Positions 1 through 12,235 are shown, counted from the first letter of the stretch. The stretch: 64,000 nucleotides of DNA from Phycomyces nitens (GCA_022702545.1 JAHRBC010000006.1:2666001-2730000), one strand, 5' to 3'. Notes: generated by a model not told the origin, from the sequence alone. Numbers and translations are program-made.

Positions 1-615
1 TATATCTGAAGTACGAATCCTATTGGAAGCTCATGTGGATTCCAAGGAGAATGGAAGTGTGACACGCCAAACGACAAAGTAGGAAGAATAATCTATATAT
101 ATAAATTTCATTGCATATATATATATGTATATGTACATGTTTTTTGGATGGAATCAATGAGAAACTGATCGATCTGTGATGATCGTACTAGTGTGATGCA
201 AAAGACACTCGAATATGTCAGAGCATTCAGTCGATTCAGTAACAGAGATTCTGTACGCGAAGTACGCCAGTAAGTAAACAAACGGTTCATTTTGGACCTA
301 CCTACTCAAATATTCATAATGTTGATAAATCATTGTCCCGGTTGTAGGCTACTAGGTAAAGACGATCTAGCACCCTTTGAAATGTCACAATTGGCCAACC
401 TGTGCTGTGAGGATGCCGAAGAAGCAAAGGCACTTATTCCAAGGTAATTTACTAGTTGTCAAGGCAGAGAAGAAGAAGAAGAAAAGAGAGAAAGAAAGAG
501 AGAAAGAGAAAGTACAGCATTTGACATTCTGTGTAGTTTGGCCAACAAAGTCGAGGATGACCAGCTACAGGAAATGCTGAACCAAATGTTGACCATTAAA
601 AAGTTCCAGGGTTAG
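1..615 (+). CDS. RPB4: DNA-directed RNA polymerase II subunit RPB4, 3' part (cut by window start)
   Basis: Rpb4 pairs with Rpb7 to form the stalk of RNA polymerase II in the nucleus. Only the C-terminal part is present, in four spliced pieces: <1-78, 192-269, 348-443 and 537-615, with GT-AG introns between them. The joined reading contains SEVRILLE, then an RFSNRDSVREVRQLL stretch, then SQLANLCCEDAEEAKALIP, and ends KKFQG followed by TAG. This order and spacing match the C-terminal domain of eukaryotic Rpb4 (LANLCPE..EEAKALIPSL, then a helix ending in KxFQ). The start codon and N-terminus lie outside the window. The gene converges on the thiolase gene, about 360 bp away. The family call is firm. 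The first exon border is less certain because the 5' context is missing. Confidence 0.88.
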
Positions 616-975
616 CGACCAAACACACCAACACACCAAAAGAAATACTTTATTGTTTTATACAAAGAGAAAGAGGTTGATAGAGATGATTAGTACCACT
701 TCAATAAGGACCATTATGTTTATCAATCGCATGTAATATATTTTTTTACTTTTTTTTTAATACTAGAGAATGCCAACAAAAAGGTTGCAAGTAAAGTATA
801 TATATAATCTACTTTATATTTCTACTGCTCTAGATCTAGATCCAGATCCAGATCCATAAAGACACTAGTTTATTGAATATTGACAATACTAAGCCCAATG
901 GATTCAATGTATATATATATATATATATATATGGCTTTATTTCAAAACAATACAACAAAAAAACTATACAATGGT
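616..975. other. Convergent 3' intergenic spacer
   Basis: AT-rich spacer between the 3' ends of RPB4 (+) and the thiolase gene (-). It holds T-runs, a (TA)n tract near 909-932 and a short repeated gatcca motif near 838-856. No coding signal was seen. Confidence 0.6.
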
Positions 976-2395
976 TTACTCGCGCTCCCAGACAGCAGCC
1001 ATGCCCATACCAGAACCGATGCACATTGTTGTGACACCGATTCTTGTGTTGGTCCGCTTGAGTTCAGGGAAAAGAGTGGCAACCTGTCTGGCACCAGTGC
1101 AGCCAAGAGGATGGCCAATGGCAATTGCACCACCCTTGGGGTTAACCTTGTGGGAAGGAATATTGAGTACCTTGACGGTATAGAGGGCCTGGGAAGCAAA
1201 AGCCTCGTTAATCTCAAAGATATCGACATCCTCAACCTTTAATCCGGCTCTCTCGAGGACGACAGGGATAGCATAGGCAGGTCCGACACCCATGACACGA
1301 GGAGGAACCTTGGATAAAATATACAAGTTAGATTTGGTGATTTGTCATTCCAAATAGGCATCGAAATAAATACTTACACCAACAGAGCAAGATGTGACAA
1401 ACTTGCCCAGGATAGGGAGTGAGTACTTTTGAGCAGTCTTGCGCTTCATCAACAGAACAGCAGCAGCACCATCAGAGATCTGGGAAGCATTTCCAGCAGT
1501 GGTCGATCCAGTAGGGATAAAGGCAGGCTTCAGCTTACCAAGACCCTCGGCAGAAGATGAAGCACGGATACCTTCGTCCTTGTCGACAAGAACCTTGGTG
1601 GCATTGCCATCCTTATCCAACACAGTGGCCTCAACAGCGACGATCTCCTCCTTAAAGTAGCCAGCAGCCTGTGCAGCAGCGGCCTTTTTGTGGGACTCTG
1701 CGGAAAATGCATCTTGCTCTGCACGAGAGATGCCGTAATCAGATGCAACATTCTCGGAAGTGATACTTGGACATATTAGTTATCCAGCGCTTATCTTTCT
1801 GCCTTTTTTAACAAACTAATATATTACCCCATAGGAATCGTGCAATCCTTGGCTTTTGAAGACTCGGCAATCAACTTTTGTGACAGGGGAATCTTCTGGG
1901 AAAAGTAATCTGAAGACATGGATTCGACACCAGCTCCAATACCGACTTCAATCAAGCCAGCCTGGATGGCAGTTGCAATTTGGACACAGGCCTGGAGACC
2001 AGAAGAACATTGACGGTTGATTGTGCTGACCGAGGTTGTCTCGGGGAAGCCAGCATAGAGTGCGGCCATACGGGCAGGTGTAGCCAAGCCACCCTTGCCA
2101 GACACATTGCCAACTGTAATATCATCAACTAATTCTGGCTTGATTCCAGTCTTTTCAATGGTGGCCTTGAGGACAAACGAAAGGAGCTCTAGAATGATGT
2201 TTTAGTATATTATCCACCAAGCATGTATTGCTTACCATCTGCCAATGTGTCCTTGAACCCTCCTCGACGTCCCTTGCCAAGAGCAGTACGGACTGCAGAT
2301 ACGACAACAATGTCCTCTGGGGACTTTACACCGACACGGGTGAGCTGGGACTGGGCCAACGAAGGCAAGGTGATGGGGAAAGGAAGAGAAGACAT
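976..2395 (-). CDS. POT1: 3-ketoacyl-CoA thiolase (acetyl-CoA acyltransferase, beta-oxidation)
   Basis: This enzyme catalyses the last step of fatty-acid beta-oxidation, thiolytic cleavage of 3-ketoacyl-CoA to acetyl-CoA and a shortened acyl-CoA. Four exons are read on the minus strand: 2236-2395, 1828-2188, 1378-1765 and 976-1308, giving 413 residues, the usual length. Motifs seen are RTALGKGRRGGFKDT, the acyl-accepting cysteine region NRQCSSGLQA, GVESMS, ITSENVA, the catalytic-His region INEAFASQA, GHPLGCTGARQ, and the C-terminal Cys motif CIGSGMG. The order matches peroxisomal ACAA1/Pot1 rather than acetoacetyl-CoA thiolase. The start at 2395 is chosen because it lies about 40 bp below a TATA box. 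An in-frame ATG at 2410 would add five residues. No clear PTS2 motif is visible at the N-terminus and the protein ends WERE, so its localisation signal is not obvious. Confidence 0.93.
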
Positions 2396-2431
2396 TTGGA
2401 GAACCAACAAAAATAATCCCAGTCAGGGCTG

Positions 2432-2441
2432 GCTTATAAAG
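2432..2441 (-). promoter_or_regulatory. TATA box of the thiolase gene
   Basis: Minus-strand TTTATAAGCC lies about 40 bp upstream of the chosen ATG. It is the only TATA-like site close to the start and supports the start at 2395. Confidence 0.5.
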
Positions 2442-2650
2442 GCCTTGAAAAAAAGGCAGCCCTTGGGTCCGAATTCGGTTTAGTAATCCTAGTGCTGGAT
2501 TTCAGGATCCAAGCTTAATTTTTACCCCACTTTTCCCTTTAATATTTGTCAGGCAAATTAGATGCAAAAAAGTGTGTGAAACTGTGTTTAATGGTTTTAT
2601 ATATATACATATATTTATATATATAAATCTATAGATTCTATAATAGAAAT

Positions 2651-5071
2651 CTAGTCGACATCCATATCGTTCTCTTTGGGCTCCTCAGTGTCCTCCATGG
2701 GCGTATCTTCTTTATCTTCTTTATCTTCGCCTTCCTTTTTGGCCTCTGGTTCTGGCTCAGGTGCTGGCTTGGGCTTGTTTAGCAATGAAGTCGCAAACGA
2801 TCTTAATTCCTCCTCTTCTTTAAGAATCTCCTTTGAAGTCAATGGCTTGTCCATGTGTTTGGGAAGGCCCTTGTGTTTGGCGAGTTCAGACACCAGCCAG
2901 CGACGAGCACGCTCGCACCTCTCCACGATATCCTGCTTGTCCTGAGCGGGGATGTGTGAGTACACAGTACTCATGGCCTCCTCTGTCAATCGTGCGCACA
3001 CCGCGTGTAATTGACGCTCGGCTCGGGCCAGCTCCTCTGACTCCCGGAACCTTTCGACAACAGGACCACCAATCTTTTTCAGTGTCTCGAGCTTCTCGAC
3101 ATAGACTGACTTGTGAGCATCGTCTCCTTCGTCATAGATCCAATCCACGACTGCATTTAGGTCTGAAGCAAAACGGTCCTTGATCGCTGGATCAATGAAA
3201 TCCGATAGTGGACCCATAATCTTGTCTCGCATATCATAGCCATACTCCTCCAACGCATTCTTGGCGGCCTCGGTGGCAATGATGAGCTTGTCGTTTGCAG
3301 ACATTTGGCTCTCTTGCTCTATGTAGCGGTTCATGACATCTCTGGGCAGAGCAGAGCCAATGGAAACAACACCAAGGTCGCGACCCTTGACGGTCTTCTT
3401 GACCTTTTTAATCTCCTTTTCTCCATCCTTGTTCTTAACCTCTTCCTCGACCTCTTTCTCTTCGACGGTGTGGGCAGACACAACCGACAAAACGCCGTGG
3501 ATGTTGATCTTGACCTTGACCTTGACTTCGGCTGGCTTTCCATTCAAGGGCTCGACATCCTTGATGTTGTACTGGCCAATCCATGCCGAGATGCCAGTAG
3601 GTAGTTCTTCGGGATACGCATAGTAGGCCTCGAGAAGGAATGGCTTGGATCTGTTGAAAGTGAGGATCTTTGTGGAAGGCAAAGAGTTGTTGCGGTCAAA
3701 TGCCAGGATCTCGGTGTCCTCATCTTCGGGTGTCTGGGCCCACTGGAGCTTGATGGGATAGGTGATGATTTCCTGGACACGGAAGTCACGGACCTTGAAG
3801 GCAGGTGAAAGCATGGCGCACTGAAGGGCAGCACCACGCGAGATGGCTTCATCCTGGTTAAGAGTGGTTGAGATCTCCTTGTTAAAGAACTTTGAGATGG
3901 TGGTCTTGATGGCCGGAATACGAGTAGACCCACCGACGATCTCGACTGCGTCAATGTCCTCGACAGACAGTCCGGAATGTTCAAGAGCCTTTGAGAGAGT
4001 GAGCTCTGTGCGGGTGAACAGATGGGCAGCCCACTCTTCAAAGTCAGCGCGATTGACGATTGCAGAAACGTCCTTGTCGTCCATGATTGATTCAATATTG
4101 ACAGGTGCTTGGGGATTAGCTGACAGCATCTTCTTGCACCTCTCGGCAGCACCACGGAGGCGAAGGAGGGCCTTTTTATTTGAAAAGACGTCGATCTTGT
4201 ATTTCTCCTTAAACTCTTCTCCTAATTTCTCCACGATCACATGGTCAAAGACGCGGCCACCAAAGTGAATGTCGTAGGCTGCACCACGGACTGTCAACTG
4301 GCCCTTGATAAAGGACACGATATAGGTCGAGTAGCTCGAGTATCCAATGTCCACAAACGCCACATTTCTAGGCTTCTCTTCTGGAAGATCAGGCTTTGTG
4401 ATTCCATAACCAAGAGCTGCGGCTGCCAGATCGTTTACTAGACGCAGACAGTTGAGTCCAACCACTTCAGCAGCGTCAAGAACAGCACGGCGCTGGACTT
4501 CGGTGAACCATCCCGGCACGGTGATTACACAGTCTGACACGGGGATTTTAAGTTCATGGCTAGCAGTTTCTTTAAGTTTGCCCAAGAACATTGCGAGCAA
4601 CTGGATGTTGGAGAATGAGCGTGATTCTCCGAGGAAGTTGACAGCCGCCCCCACTTGGCCATCTACTTCGGCAAGCTGGGCTGTGATGTAATTGACTTCG
4701 TTGCCAACGATCTCTGGATCATCTAGTCTGCGGCCAGCCAGACGCTTCAGACTGCCGACCGTGTTCTTAAAGTTACCAATCTCTTGAGTCTTGGCTGACT
4801 CGCCCAAAAATCTCTGCTTGAATCCAAAGGACACCAGGGATCTATTATAGGTTGATTAGAGAATGCAAGAGAAACCCGCAAGAGGAACCCGCAAGACTTA
4901 CGGTGTAGCACGGTTGGATACTTCGTTGCAAATGACATCGATACCACGGTTTCTGGCAACGGCGATTACTGATTGGAGATTTCCGAGATCAAATCCCTAC
5001 AGAGGCGTTAGAAGGGGGAAGAAGAAGATCAATGGATTTGATGCCGACTAGAGACTTACAACAACAGACAT
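2651..5071 (-). CDS. SSE1: Hsp110-family chaperone, Hsp70 nucleotide exchange factor
   Basis: Sse1/Hsp110 is a cytosolic Hsp70-like ATPase that acts as nucleotide exchange factor and holdase for Hsp70. Exons are 5060-5071, 4902-4996 and 2651-4841, giving 765 residues. The first exon encodes only MSVV and joins to [20 protein letters not shown], the canonical Hsp110 start. The ATPase domain follows with GVDA-type motifs altered as in Hsp110, then [14 protein letters not shown], a beta-sandwich region with an acidic/Lys-rich insert (near [17 protein letters not shown]), a long helical domain, and an acidic C-terminus rich in E, D and K ending MDVD. These features separate it from canonical Hsp70, which would end in EEVD. 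It lies tail-to-head 250 bp upstream of the thiolase gene on the same strand. Heat-shock elements were not confirmed. Confidence 0.95.
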
Positions 5072-6843
5072 GTTAAAGTATAAAAGCTCAATTAAAATAG
5101 AGGGAAACAAAAAAAAGGCTATTTAGACAAGGAAAAGAAGGGCTAATTGGTTTTCGATATGGATTTTATAGCCAAACCGTTGTTTGCATGAATGACCCTA
5201 ATATTCCTGTTTCTTCGCGCACATTCCACGTAGTCACGTATTACAATAATGGTTGGCAACCTCTTTGGGTCAAAAGAAGGGGGGCAACGTATATCCAACA
5301 ACAGCAACAGCAACAGTAACAACAGTAACAATAATAGGCTGGACATGTTGTATCAATTGATCAATTGGGTTTATCATCCTATACATATAAGACCCACCAG
5401 TCTTCTTATTTATTTATTGATTTTTTGCATTGATTTTTATTATTTTTGTTTTTTGCATTGTGTATGGCTTGTGGTGGTTTTGAAACATTCATACCTGTCA
5501 CAATATATCCGAACCACTTGGCTGTCCGACACAATGTGTGACACTTTTCATTCTAATAAAATGATCTACTGGATCTAAGCAGTCGAACAAGCAAATCTTT
5601 TTATATATATATAAAATAATAATAATAGTTAATAGTTAATAGTGGGCTAGACGATAAATAATTACACGTGTGTAGAATCCCGTCAAATTGTTATACGAAT
5701 GGCAGCAACGACTGTCTGGTTCTTTAGCTTGTCTTTATATGAATATCAGCGTCATTTATAAACTCAAGATAGCTTAATCATCTATAAATAAATAAATAAA
5801 TAAAATAAAATAAAATAAAATAAAAAACTAGACTAGACTAGACTAAAAAATATATATAAATATATATAATATTTAGATGAAAATTATCAGATGTTCCTGG
5901 TTTGAATGAAATGTAGATATTTATCAAGAGAATAGACTCTTTTTCTTTATTGATATGTCCGATTGAATATACACCATAGGATGTTGCTAGGCAACACTCT
6001 TGATGATAAGAACAGTGCAAAAGAGAGAAAGAGAAAGAGATCCTCTCTGGTTCCAATCAGATGGACAGACATTTTTCATTTTAGGATAAAATAAAATAAT
6101 CTATAAAATTTTAAAATTAAAAATCGCAGTGTTAAAAATCTTGTAAACGGAGTAAATCCCAATGTCTGATATAAATGGCATGTTTACCTTGTGGATTGAT
6201 TGCTAAAGAGATAAAGTAGTTATTTCTAGGTCATATATATATATTTATATATATAGCTAGCTAACTAGCTAACTAGCTAACTAGCTAACTAGCTATGGAC
6301 TTGGAGGATTCCACCACACATCTTTAAGCAATCTCTATAAAGTGGACTAGGCAGCAGATTCTGGGGCCAGTCATTCAAAATGCAACCAAGAATAATAATA
6401 ATAAAAAAAAGGATTAAAAAGGCTCAAAGTGGTGTGCACACAAAGACAAATATCAGGGATTAGATTATATACACACTCTTTTCTTTTTTGGACAAACCAT
6501 ATCCACTCTTTAAATCAAAACATTCCCTATTTTGAACTCGCATTCCACTCACTCACTCTATACTCACTCACTCTACTCACTCACAAGAGGGCAACACGGT
6601 GAGGAGAGGGGAGGGGGGATTGAATGCATAGCATACCAAGGATGGGGAAACGACTTTTCATAATAAATTTGGTTGAATCGGCGATTTTTTGTTCTTTATA
6701 TATTTTTGGTTTTATTAGGTTTTGTTCTTGATAGCACAAGACGGATATTATTATTAAGGATTTAAATATATATAAAAATAAGATGGTAAAATAAAGCAAG
6801 AAAGGACAAGACAAGATTTGTATGTACAGAACAGGACGAGAGA

Positions 6844-6874
<31 letters not shown>

Positions 6875-6903
6875 TTGTTGTTGTTGTTGTTGTTTGTTGC
6901 TTT
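5072..6903. other. Gene-free AT-rich region
   Basis: About 1.8 kb between SSE1 and a small gene. It contains a CAA/AGC-like low-complexity run (about 5298-5335), (TA)n tracts, A-rich TAAA repeats near 5783-5825, a CTAGCTAA tandem repeat (6255-6294) and ACTC repeats near 6549-6585. The open frames here are low-complexity and have no recognisable domain or splice structure. Confidence 0.6.
6255..6294. repeat. Tandem repeat, unit CTAGCTAA
   Basis: About five consecutive copies of an 8-nt unit in intergenic DNA, directly after a (TA)n tract. Confidence 0.85.
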
Positions 6904-7197
6904 TTAGGAATGCATCGTTCGAGACTTGTGGGATCTGTGCTTCTTGTTCCCAATCGTCGTCAGGAAGCGTTTGAGTTTAAAGGTGAGAGGATGATGATCT
7001 TCGTTGGACGAAAGGTCTGTATCAGACAGATTTGATTCTGGAGACGATGAGCAGGCCGAGAGAGAAGTCTGTGCCAGTGAAGGTGGCTTTCCAATAGAGT
7101 CAAAGGAGCCCATTCGCGAAGGAGGGTCGTTGGTGATGAGGTCAACCCATTCACTGGGGATGTCAAAGTGTTCGGTAAAGCGAGATGTGTTGGCCAT
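6904..7197 (-). CDS. Small unknown protein, 97 residues, weak CRIB-like segment
   Basis: Single-exon ORF of 97 residues starting MANTSRFTEHFDIPSEW and ending HRSHKSRTMHS. A TATA box lies 46-55 bp upstream of the ATG, which supports a real gene. Residues 6-22 (RFTEHFDIPSEWVDLIT) resemble the second half of a CRIB/PBD Rho-GTPase-binding motif, where PAK proteins read EFTGMPxxW followed by LL. The first half (ISxPxxFxHxxHVG) is absent. The middle is Ser/Pro/Asp-rich (SSPESNLSDTDLSSNED), suggesting disorder and phosphorylation. The C-terminus is basic (KLKRFLTTIGNKKHRSHKSR). It could be a short Cdc42/Rac effector-like peptide, a truncated PAK, or an unrelated lineage-specific protein. I do not assign a function. 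Confidence 0.5.
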   Translation of the reverse strand: MANTSRFTEHFDIPSEWVDLITNDPPSRMGSFDSIGKPPSLAQTSLSACSSSPESNLSDTDLSSNEDHHPLTFKLKRFLTTIGNKKHRSHKSRTMHS

Positions 7198-8182
7198 TTG
7201 TGAAGAAGAAGATGTAAAATCAGAGAGGCAAAATGGCGTGAGTTTTTATAGAGTTGCAATGCCAAAAGCTTGTTATGTCCTGAGACGTATCCAATCTGGG
7301 AGAGAGGACCTTGATCTCCAGAGGTTTTGGTTCAGTAACTCCGAAACCACCAGTGCTTTTTCTGTCCTACTGCACCCACGTCAATGGTCTTATAGCCTTA
7401 TCGTTACACTCGTCAAGTTCTAGACTCTCTCTTTTGATTTCCCTCTTTGCCTCTGCCTCTCTCTATCTCTATCTCTGCCCCCCTTTACACTTCTCCTTGA
7501 TTTTACACTTTTTTTTGTCTTTCTCAAAACCATGGTGCATGCATAATAATGCTCACAATCAATTATTGACCAATTTTTGAAACATGACTGTCATATTCCA
7601 CATTTACACCTGTCACATCATGACTGCTAAAAATTGATAGCCCTGCCACCACCACTACCACCACCACTATCACTACCACCACTACCACCAACCCACCCAC
7701 ACTAGCCATTCCACGTTTGATTTGTGGTACAGCAAGTCTTTACCAAAAAATAAAAAATAAAAATAATAAAATGATAAAATAAAATAAATTAAAATGATAA
7801 TTCGACTCTGAATGCTTACAAGATGAATTGTATTATAACTATTTGATTTCATCTTTGCAACCCAATTCCATTAAGCTGATTGCCAATACCAGAATGCTGC
7901 AATTCTCAAGAATTCAATTTATGTCATGTGACTACTGCTGCCACTGCAAGAAAGAAAAGAAAAAACGTGTCAAGCTGTTGAGATCAAATTTTACAAACAT
8001 GGTTAAGACTCTTTATTATTTTTAAAAAAAGGCCATGCATGGATTCTTAAAAAGAAGCCAAAGAAAAATGCTTGCTGTGACTGTAATTTGGTCAATGTTC
8101 CTGAAGTAGATTTTATTTATTTTTTTTATTTTTTTTGAAACGACAAAAAACACACACAGTTGTATAGCTTTCATCAACAGCA
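7198..8182. other. Divergent intergenic region
   Basis: About 985 bp between the small unknown gene (-) and GUK1 (+). It contains C/T-rich stretches (7430-7520), an ACC/CCA-rich run (7640-7695) and A-rich DNA. No coding signal was accepted. Confidence 0.55.
7243..7252 (-). promoter_or_regulatory. TATA box upstream of the small gene
   Basis: Minus-strand CTATAAAAAC, about 46-55 bp upstream of the ATG at 7197. Confidence 0.5.
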
Positions 8183-8867
8183 ATGCAAACTGCCTCAAAG
8201 ATCTTTGTGATTGCCGGTCCTTCTGGATCTGGCAAGTCCACTCTCCTCAAGCGTCTCTTTAATGACTATCCCGACACCTTTGGCTTCAGCGTATCACGTA
8301 AGAACCCCTCCCCACACACAGTGTTCATCATCAACCTAATGTCGATCCAGATACTACCCGCATGCCCCGTCCTGGAGAGGTCAATGGCAAGGACTACCAC
8401 TTTGTAGAAAAGGCTGACATGGAGAAGGAAGTGTCCCAGGGAAAGTTCATTGAGAGTGCCAGTTTTTCTGGAAACATGTATGGTAAAGTGATCTATTGTC
8501 TCTAAAGCATATTGTGTATTGAATATTCTCCTCCAAAATAGGCACCTCTATAAAGTCTGTTGAAGACGTTGTAGCCAGTGGAAAGGTGTGCATGTTGGAC
8601 ATTGATATCCAGGGTGTCCAATCGGTCAAGAAATCCAACCTCAACCCTCGCTACATCTTTGTCCAGCCTCCTAGCCTAGAGGTCCTCGAGCAGCGTCTTC
8701 GTAGCCGTGGTACTGAAAAGGAGGAGGGCATCCAGGCACGTCTGGCCGCATCAAAGCAAGAACTCGAATATGCAGCTCAAAAGGGCACATTTGACCATAT
8801 CATTGTCAATGACGATCTTGCCAGTGCTTACCAGTCATTGGTCAATGCCATCTTTACCAAGTCTTAG
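8183..8867 (+). CDS. GUK1: Guanylate kinase
   Basis: Guanylate kinase phosphorylates GMP to GDP with ATP in cytosolic purine nucleotide metabolism. Exons are 8183-8297, 8351-8482 and 8542-8867, giving 190 residues, the normal length. The P-loop GPSGSGKST sits at residues 12-20. The first splice restores [20 protein letters not shown], the GMP-binding hallmark of the family. Then come [15 protein letters not shown], the Walker-B-like [17 protein letters not shown], the LID-region RLRSRGTE, and a C-terminal VNDDL followed by AYQSL. All parts are in the expected order and nothing is missing. The introns are 53 and 59 nt with standard GT-AG ends. Confidence 0.96.
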
Positions 8868-9002
8868 TCTCAGTTTTTACCTCTTACATTACACACCATC
8901 CCATTCACGCTAGACTGCTCTTCATTATCTTTATATATTTCTTTTCTTACATTTATATAAATATTCAGATTGTTAATTATAATAACAACAACAACAACAA
9001 AA

Positions 9003-9042
9003 GAGAGAGAGAGAGAGAGTACATACATACATACATACATAC
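9003..9042. repeat. Microsatellite (GA)n followed by (TACA)n
   Basis: A run of about nine GA units directly joined to about six TACA units, 140 bp downstream of the GUK1 stop codon. Confidence 0.85.
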
Positions 9043-11694
9043 ATTTTTGAAATATCACCAGAATCATATATATATATATTCTTGTCCTTTGGGTCCCCTC
9101 CTCTTGGACATCATGGTCAATACAGCACAATACAACACAATCCAGTCGAAAAATCAGCCCATCAATGTTGCAGAAGAACTGGATCCAGTAACACTATCGG
9201 AGAAGAGACTTGAGATCGACACCAAGATCCAAAGCAAAAAGGAAAATGTCCCACGCTGCCAGCCTGGCACTGACTATCAAGGCTGAATACCAAGCCTTTT
9301 TTTTCTTTTTGATCTTTTGGCTCCACAGAGGCCCCTCCCTCCCCTCCCCCCTTCCCTCCCAATAGCCAATCACATTTTATTTGTGGCTAATGGCCATCGT
9401 AACATGGATCATGCCATCAAGAGCATTCTTTTGGTCTTTGAGGGTGTGCATGGGCTTGATTGTTACACGTTCATGGGCCATTGGAGGTGTACAAGGGCCA
9501 TGGAGCTGCAATTAAAGAACGTTGTTTATCCATCTATATATATATAATATATATAATATTTATAATACACATCCAAAATGCCTAAAAAAGAATGCACAAG
9601 AGAGTACAAATCTCCCTGTGTCTCGTAGCACTATCTTGAAGTCTATTAATGACCAATTAATTATTAGCAGTCGAAAAAAAAAGTCTAATCTCAAACACCT
9701 TTGGAGCCTCTTTGATCAACTGGGCGATGGTGTAGGCATCTTTTACTGGACTGGGGATATATATCGCCATTTACAATCAGACTTATCCATTCACGAGCCC
9801 ACCATTGGGGTTTATATGTGTTGCTGTTGCTGTTGTATCTATAGGACAATCAAGGACTTTTTAGAGTGTGACAGTCTTCATATCTACATCTCTTGTGTCT
9901 ATAAACACAAGTTGCATGAAAGTGACCAAGACTTGATATCTAGGGAAGAAGAAGAAGCGGCCCATTTTCGATATTCAAACACTGCTTGCAAGTCCTTTCT
10001 TCTTGACATGATATATACCAGGGCAATAAAAGTAGTGCACATCTATTATTCTTTTATAATAATCATAATGATAATCCAAAAATACATAAAGTGGGGTATT
10101 TTTTTAAAGATTGCAAGCCAAAAAGAAAGGTCCAATCTGGTGCTGTGAACTCTAATCCAACATATTCCTGAGAATACAAGCAAACAGTAAACTGAGCACA
10201 ATAGGCTTGCACATGTTTTATTTTATTTATAAAAACATTTCTTTTTTCTGCGTCTTGAAAAAAAAAAAGGTAGATTGACCCATGGATCATTTTAAAGATT
10301 GCTTTAAAAAATAAAAGGGGTTGTATAGTGTATTTATAAACACTTTGTATTGACCGTATTCAAGGCGTAGTAATTTGTATCTCTAATTATCCAAGACTAT
10401 AATGCTCAGCATGTAAGAGTCTCTTTATTTTCTTGATTAATTTTAGTATTGAGCCATGGTATATATATAAAAAAACCCCTACAACCAGTTTCTGCTCAAA
10501 AACACACAGCCGGACTCTGTTTTTCTTTTGATATATATATAAAGATAAACACTAGAGTCCACATGTCTGTTAAAGTGTAGTCAATGGTAGATATAAGCTA
10601 AATAAATCATTGCACAAAGGTTACAAGGTACAAAGAAAGCTAGAGATCAAAAATATCAAGTGTACCAATTGGTAATATATGCCACCAAATCAACAGCAAC
10701 CTTTGGCGGCTGGCAGCATAATGATAGGCTGCCATGGCATTCTAACTTTTTGCTCGGAATATTTTATAATAAGATTGAAACACAGTGTTGAAAGAAAATT
10801 GGGTTTTCTTTTACAAGAGTATATTATATCCTCCCTCATCAACTTGTTATGCAGGCATGCTCTCTTGCATATATATATACCAATAAATATCCGCACACAC
10901 TAGGAATTCATGTATTTTATTATCAATTTAATTATTGCCAAGAACAAGTAGCAATAAATAAATAAAAAAGCATGTTCTCAAAATACAAGATTGTTATAAC
11001 AACCTACATACATTTGCCCTGAAACTGTAAACTTGGGTAAATTAACAGTAAAAGTAAAGTGTTCGGAATTCATCATCAAGCAGAAAACATGGTCCCTTAA
11101 AAAAATACAAGTCATATAGACATCTTCATTATCCACCCATCCCAGTCTTTGGGTGGTGGTGGTGGTATCTGGGCCTGGCTGCTAATTGCAAATAAATGAT
11201 ACAAAACTAGTGTATGTGATCAATATCCAACATTTCAATAACACTTTGGTATTGAATGCATAGAGACTTTATGTCTTGTCAAAATGTCAAGGGAGTAATG
11301 GCAGATTTAGATTCATAAAGTGATCGTCAAATAAACAAGACTGTTTGACCACTACCAAAACTCTCTCTTTTTCTTTCTGATATCATTCTCATCAGAATCA
11401 ACAATTTACAACATTTCTCCATGGCGTACAAACAAAGAACTCCAAGATTCACATTTGTGGATATTTCGTCTTATAAAGAGTTTTCAACATTCAGGTGTAC
11501 AATTCAATCAATAGGTTTTTAATACCTGGTCCAAACTCAATTATGTAACCAAAGTCTATATTAACTAGAGATCGACTCTACATCCATGCATCTGTAGTAT
11601 AGACCCTGTTGTATACATTACCGCAAGTATTGTACCTGAATCTCATTTTTTATAGTTGGTACAAAAAAGCTTCTTGAACACCATGATCCAACTT

Positions 11695-11730
11695 TGTATT
11701 AGTATTAGTATTAGTATTAGTATTAGTATT
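11695..11730. repeat. Hexanucleotide tandem repeat (TATTAG)n
   Basis: About six consecutive TATTAG/AGTATT units in gene-free DNA. It is a simple repeat and not a fungal telomere sequence. Confidence 0.8.
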
Positions 11731-12235
11731 AAATCTGCCAGGGCTAAGCACAAGCTTATCTGTCTTTATCATTCTCTACTTAAATTGTGCATAGAGTTTA
11801 CAAGAGGTATTGGAAATGAGTTGCAAAAAGATGATATTCCAAGGCTTTGAACATTGTATAATCTATAAAGCCTATTATTTATTTTTCTTTCTTTCTTACA
11901 GGACCTTTTAAACCAGTTCAAGAATTGATCGATTTTGTATATCAACGAAAAAGAAGAAGAAGAACAGAATCTAGGAGATTGCTAATAAAGATATTCCGAG
12001 AGAGCGTCATATCTACTCTCTCTCTCTCCCCCCCTTTTTTTTTTTCTTGGTTTGGCAATTTCAAGGGTCAAGACATCATTAACAAGAAGCCAAGTTTTCA
12101 ATTGCATATCAAATAATATGACCTATATATATTAAAAAAAAAAAGATTGTAAATATGATATCTAGAGTGTTTTGGAGATTACAAGATTAATGTTCATTGA
12201 GTTTCGATCAATGTCAGTCATACGGATTAGAATCC

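Larger units (their letters stand above)
8868..12235. other. Gene-free region, 3.4 kb
   Basis: AT-rich DNA between GUK1 and urease. It contains (GA)n and (TACA)n repeats, polypyrimidine runs, and several short open frames rich in Ile, Tyr and Asn, including one of 208 codons at 9522-10148 that begins with a (TA)n-encoded run and contains a poly-Cys run from a TGT/TGC repeat. None has a recognisable domain or a plausible splice structure, so I list no gene. An unannotated non-coding RNA cannot be excluded. Confidence 0.55.

Noticed and set aside
5249..5578. Asn/Ser-rich 109-codon frame
   Set aside because: The coding look comes from an AACAGC/AACAAC repeat; the rest is hydrophobic AT-derived sequence.
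9113..9286. 57-residue plus-strand frame with a gene-like composition (NVAEELDPVTLSEKRLEIDT)
   Set aside because: No recognised domain, no clear promoter or splice context, and the reverse strand is equally open.
9522..10148. 208-codon plus-strand open frame
   Set aside because: Starts in a (TA)n-encoded Ile/Tyr run, contains a Cys run from a TGT/TGC repeat, and has no recognisable domain or splice structure. It is most likely a chance frame in AT-rich DNA.
11695..11730. TATTAG tandem repeat considered as an interstitial telomere
   Set aside because: It does not match the common fungal telomere unit TTAGGG, and it is only about six units.
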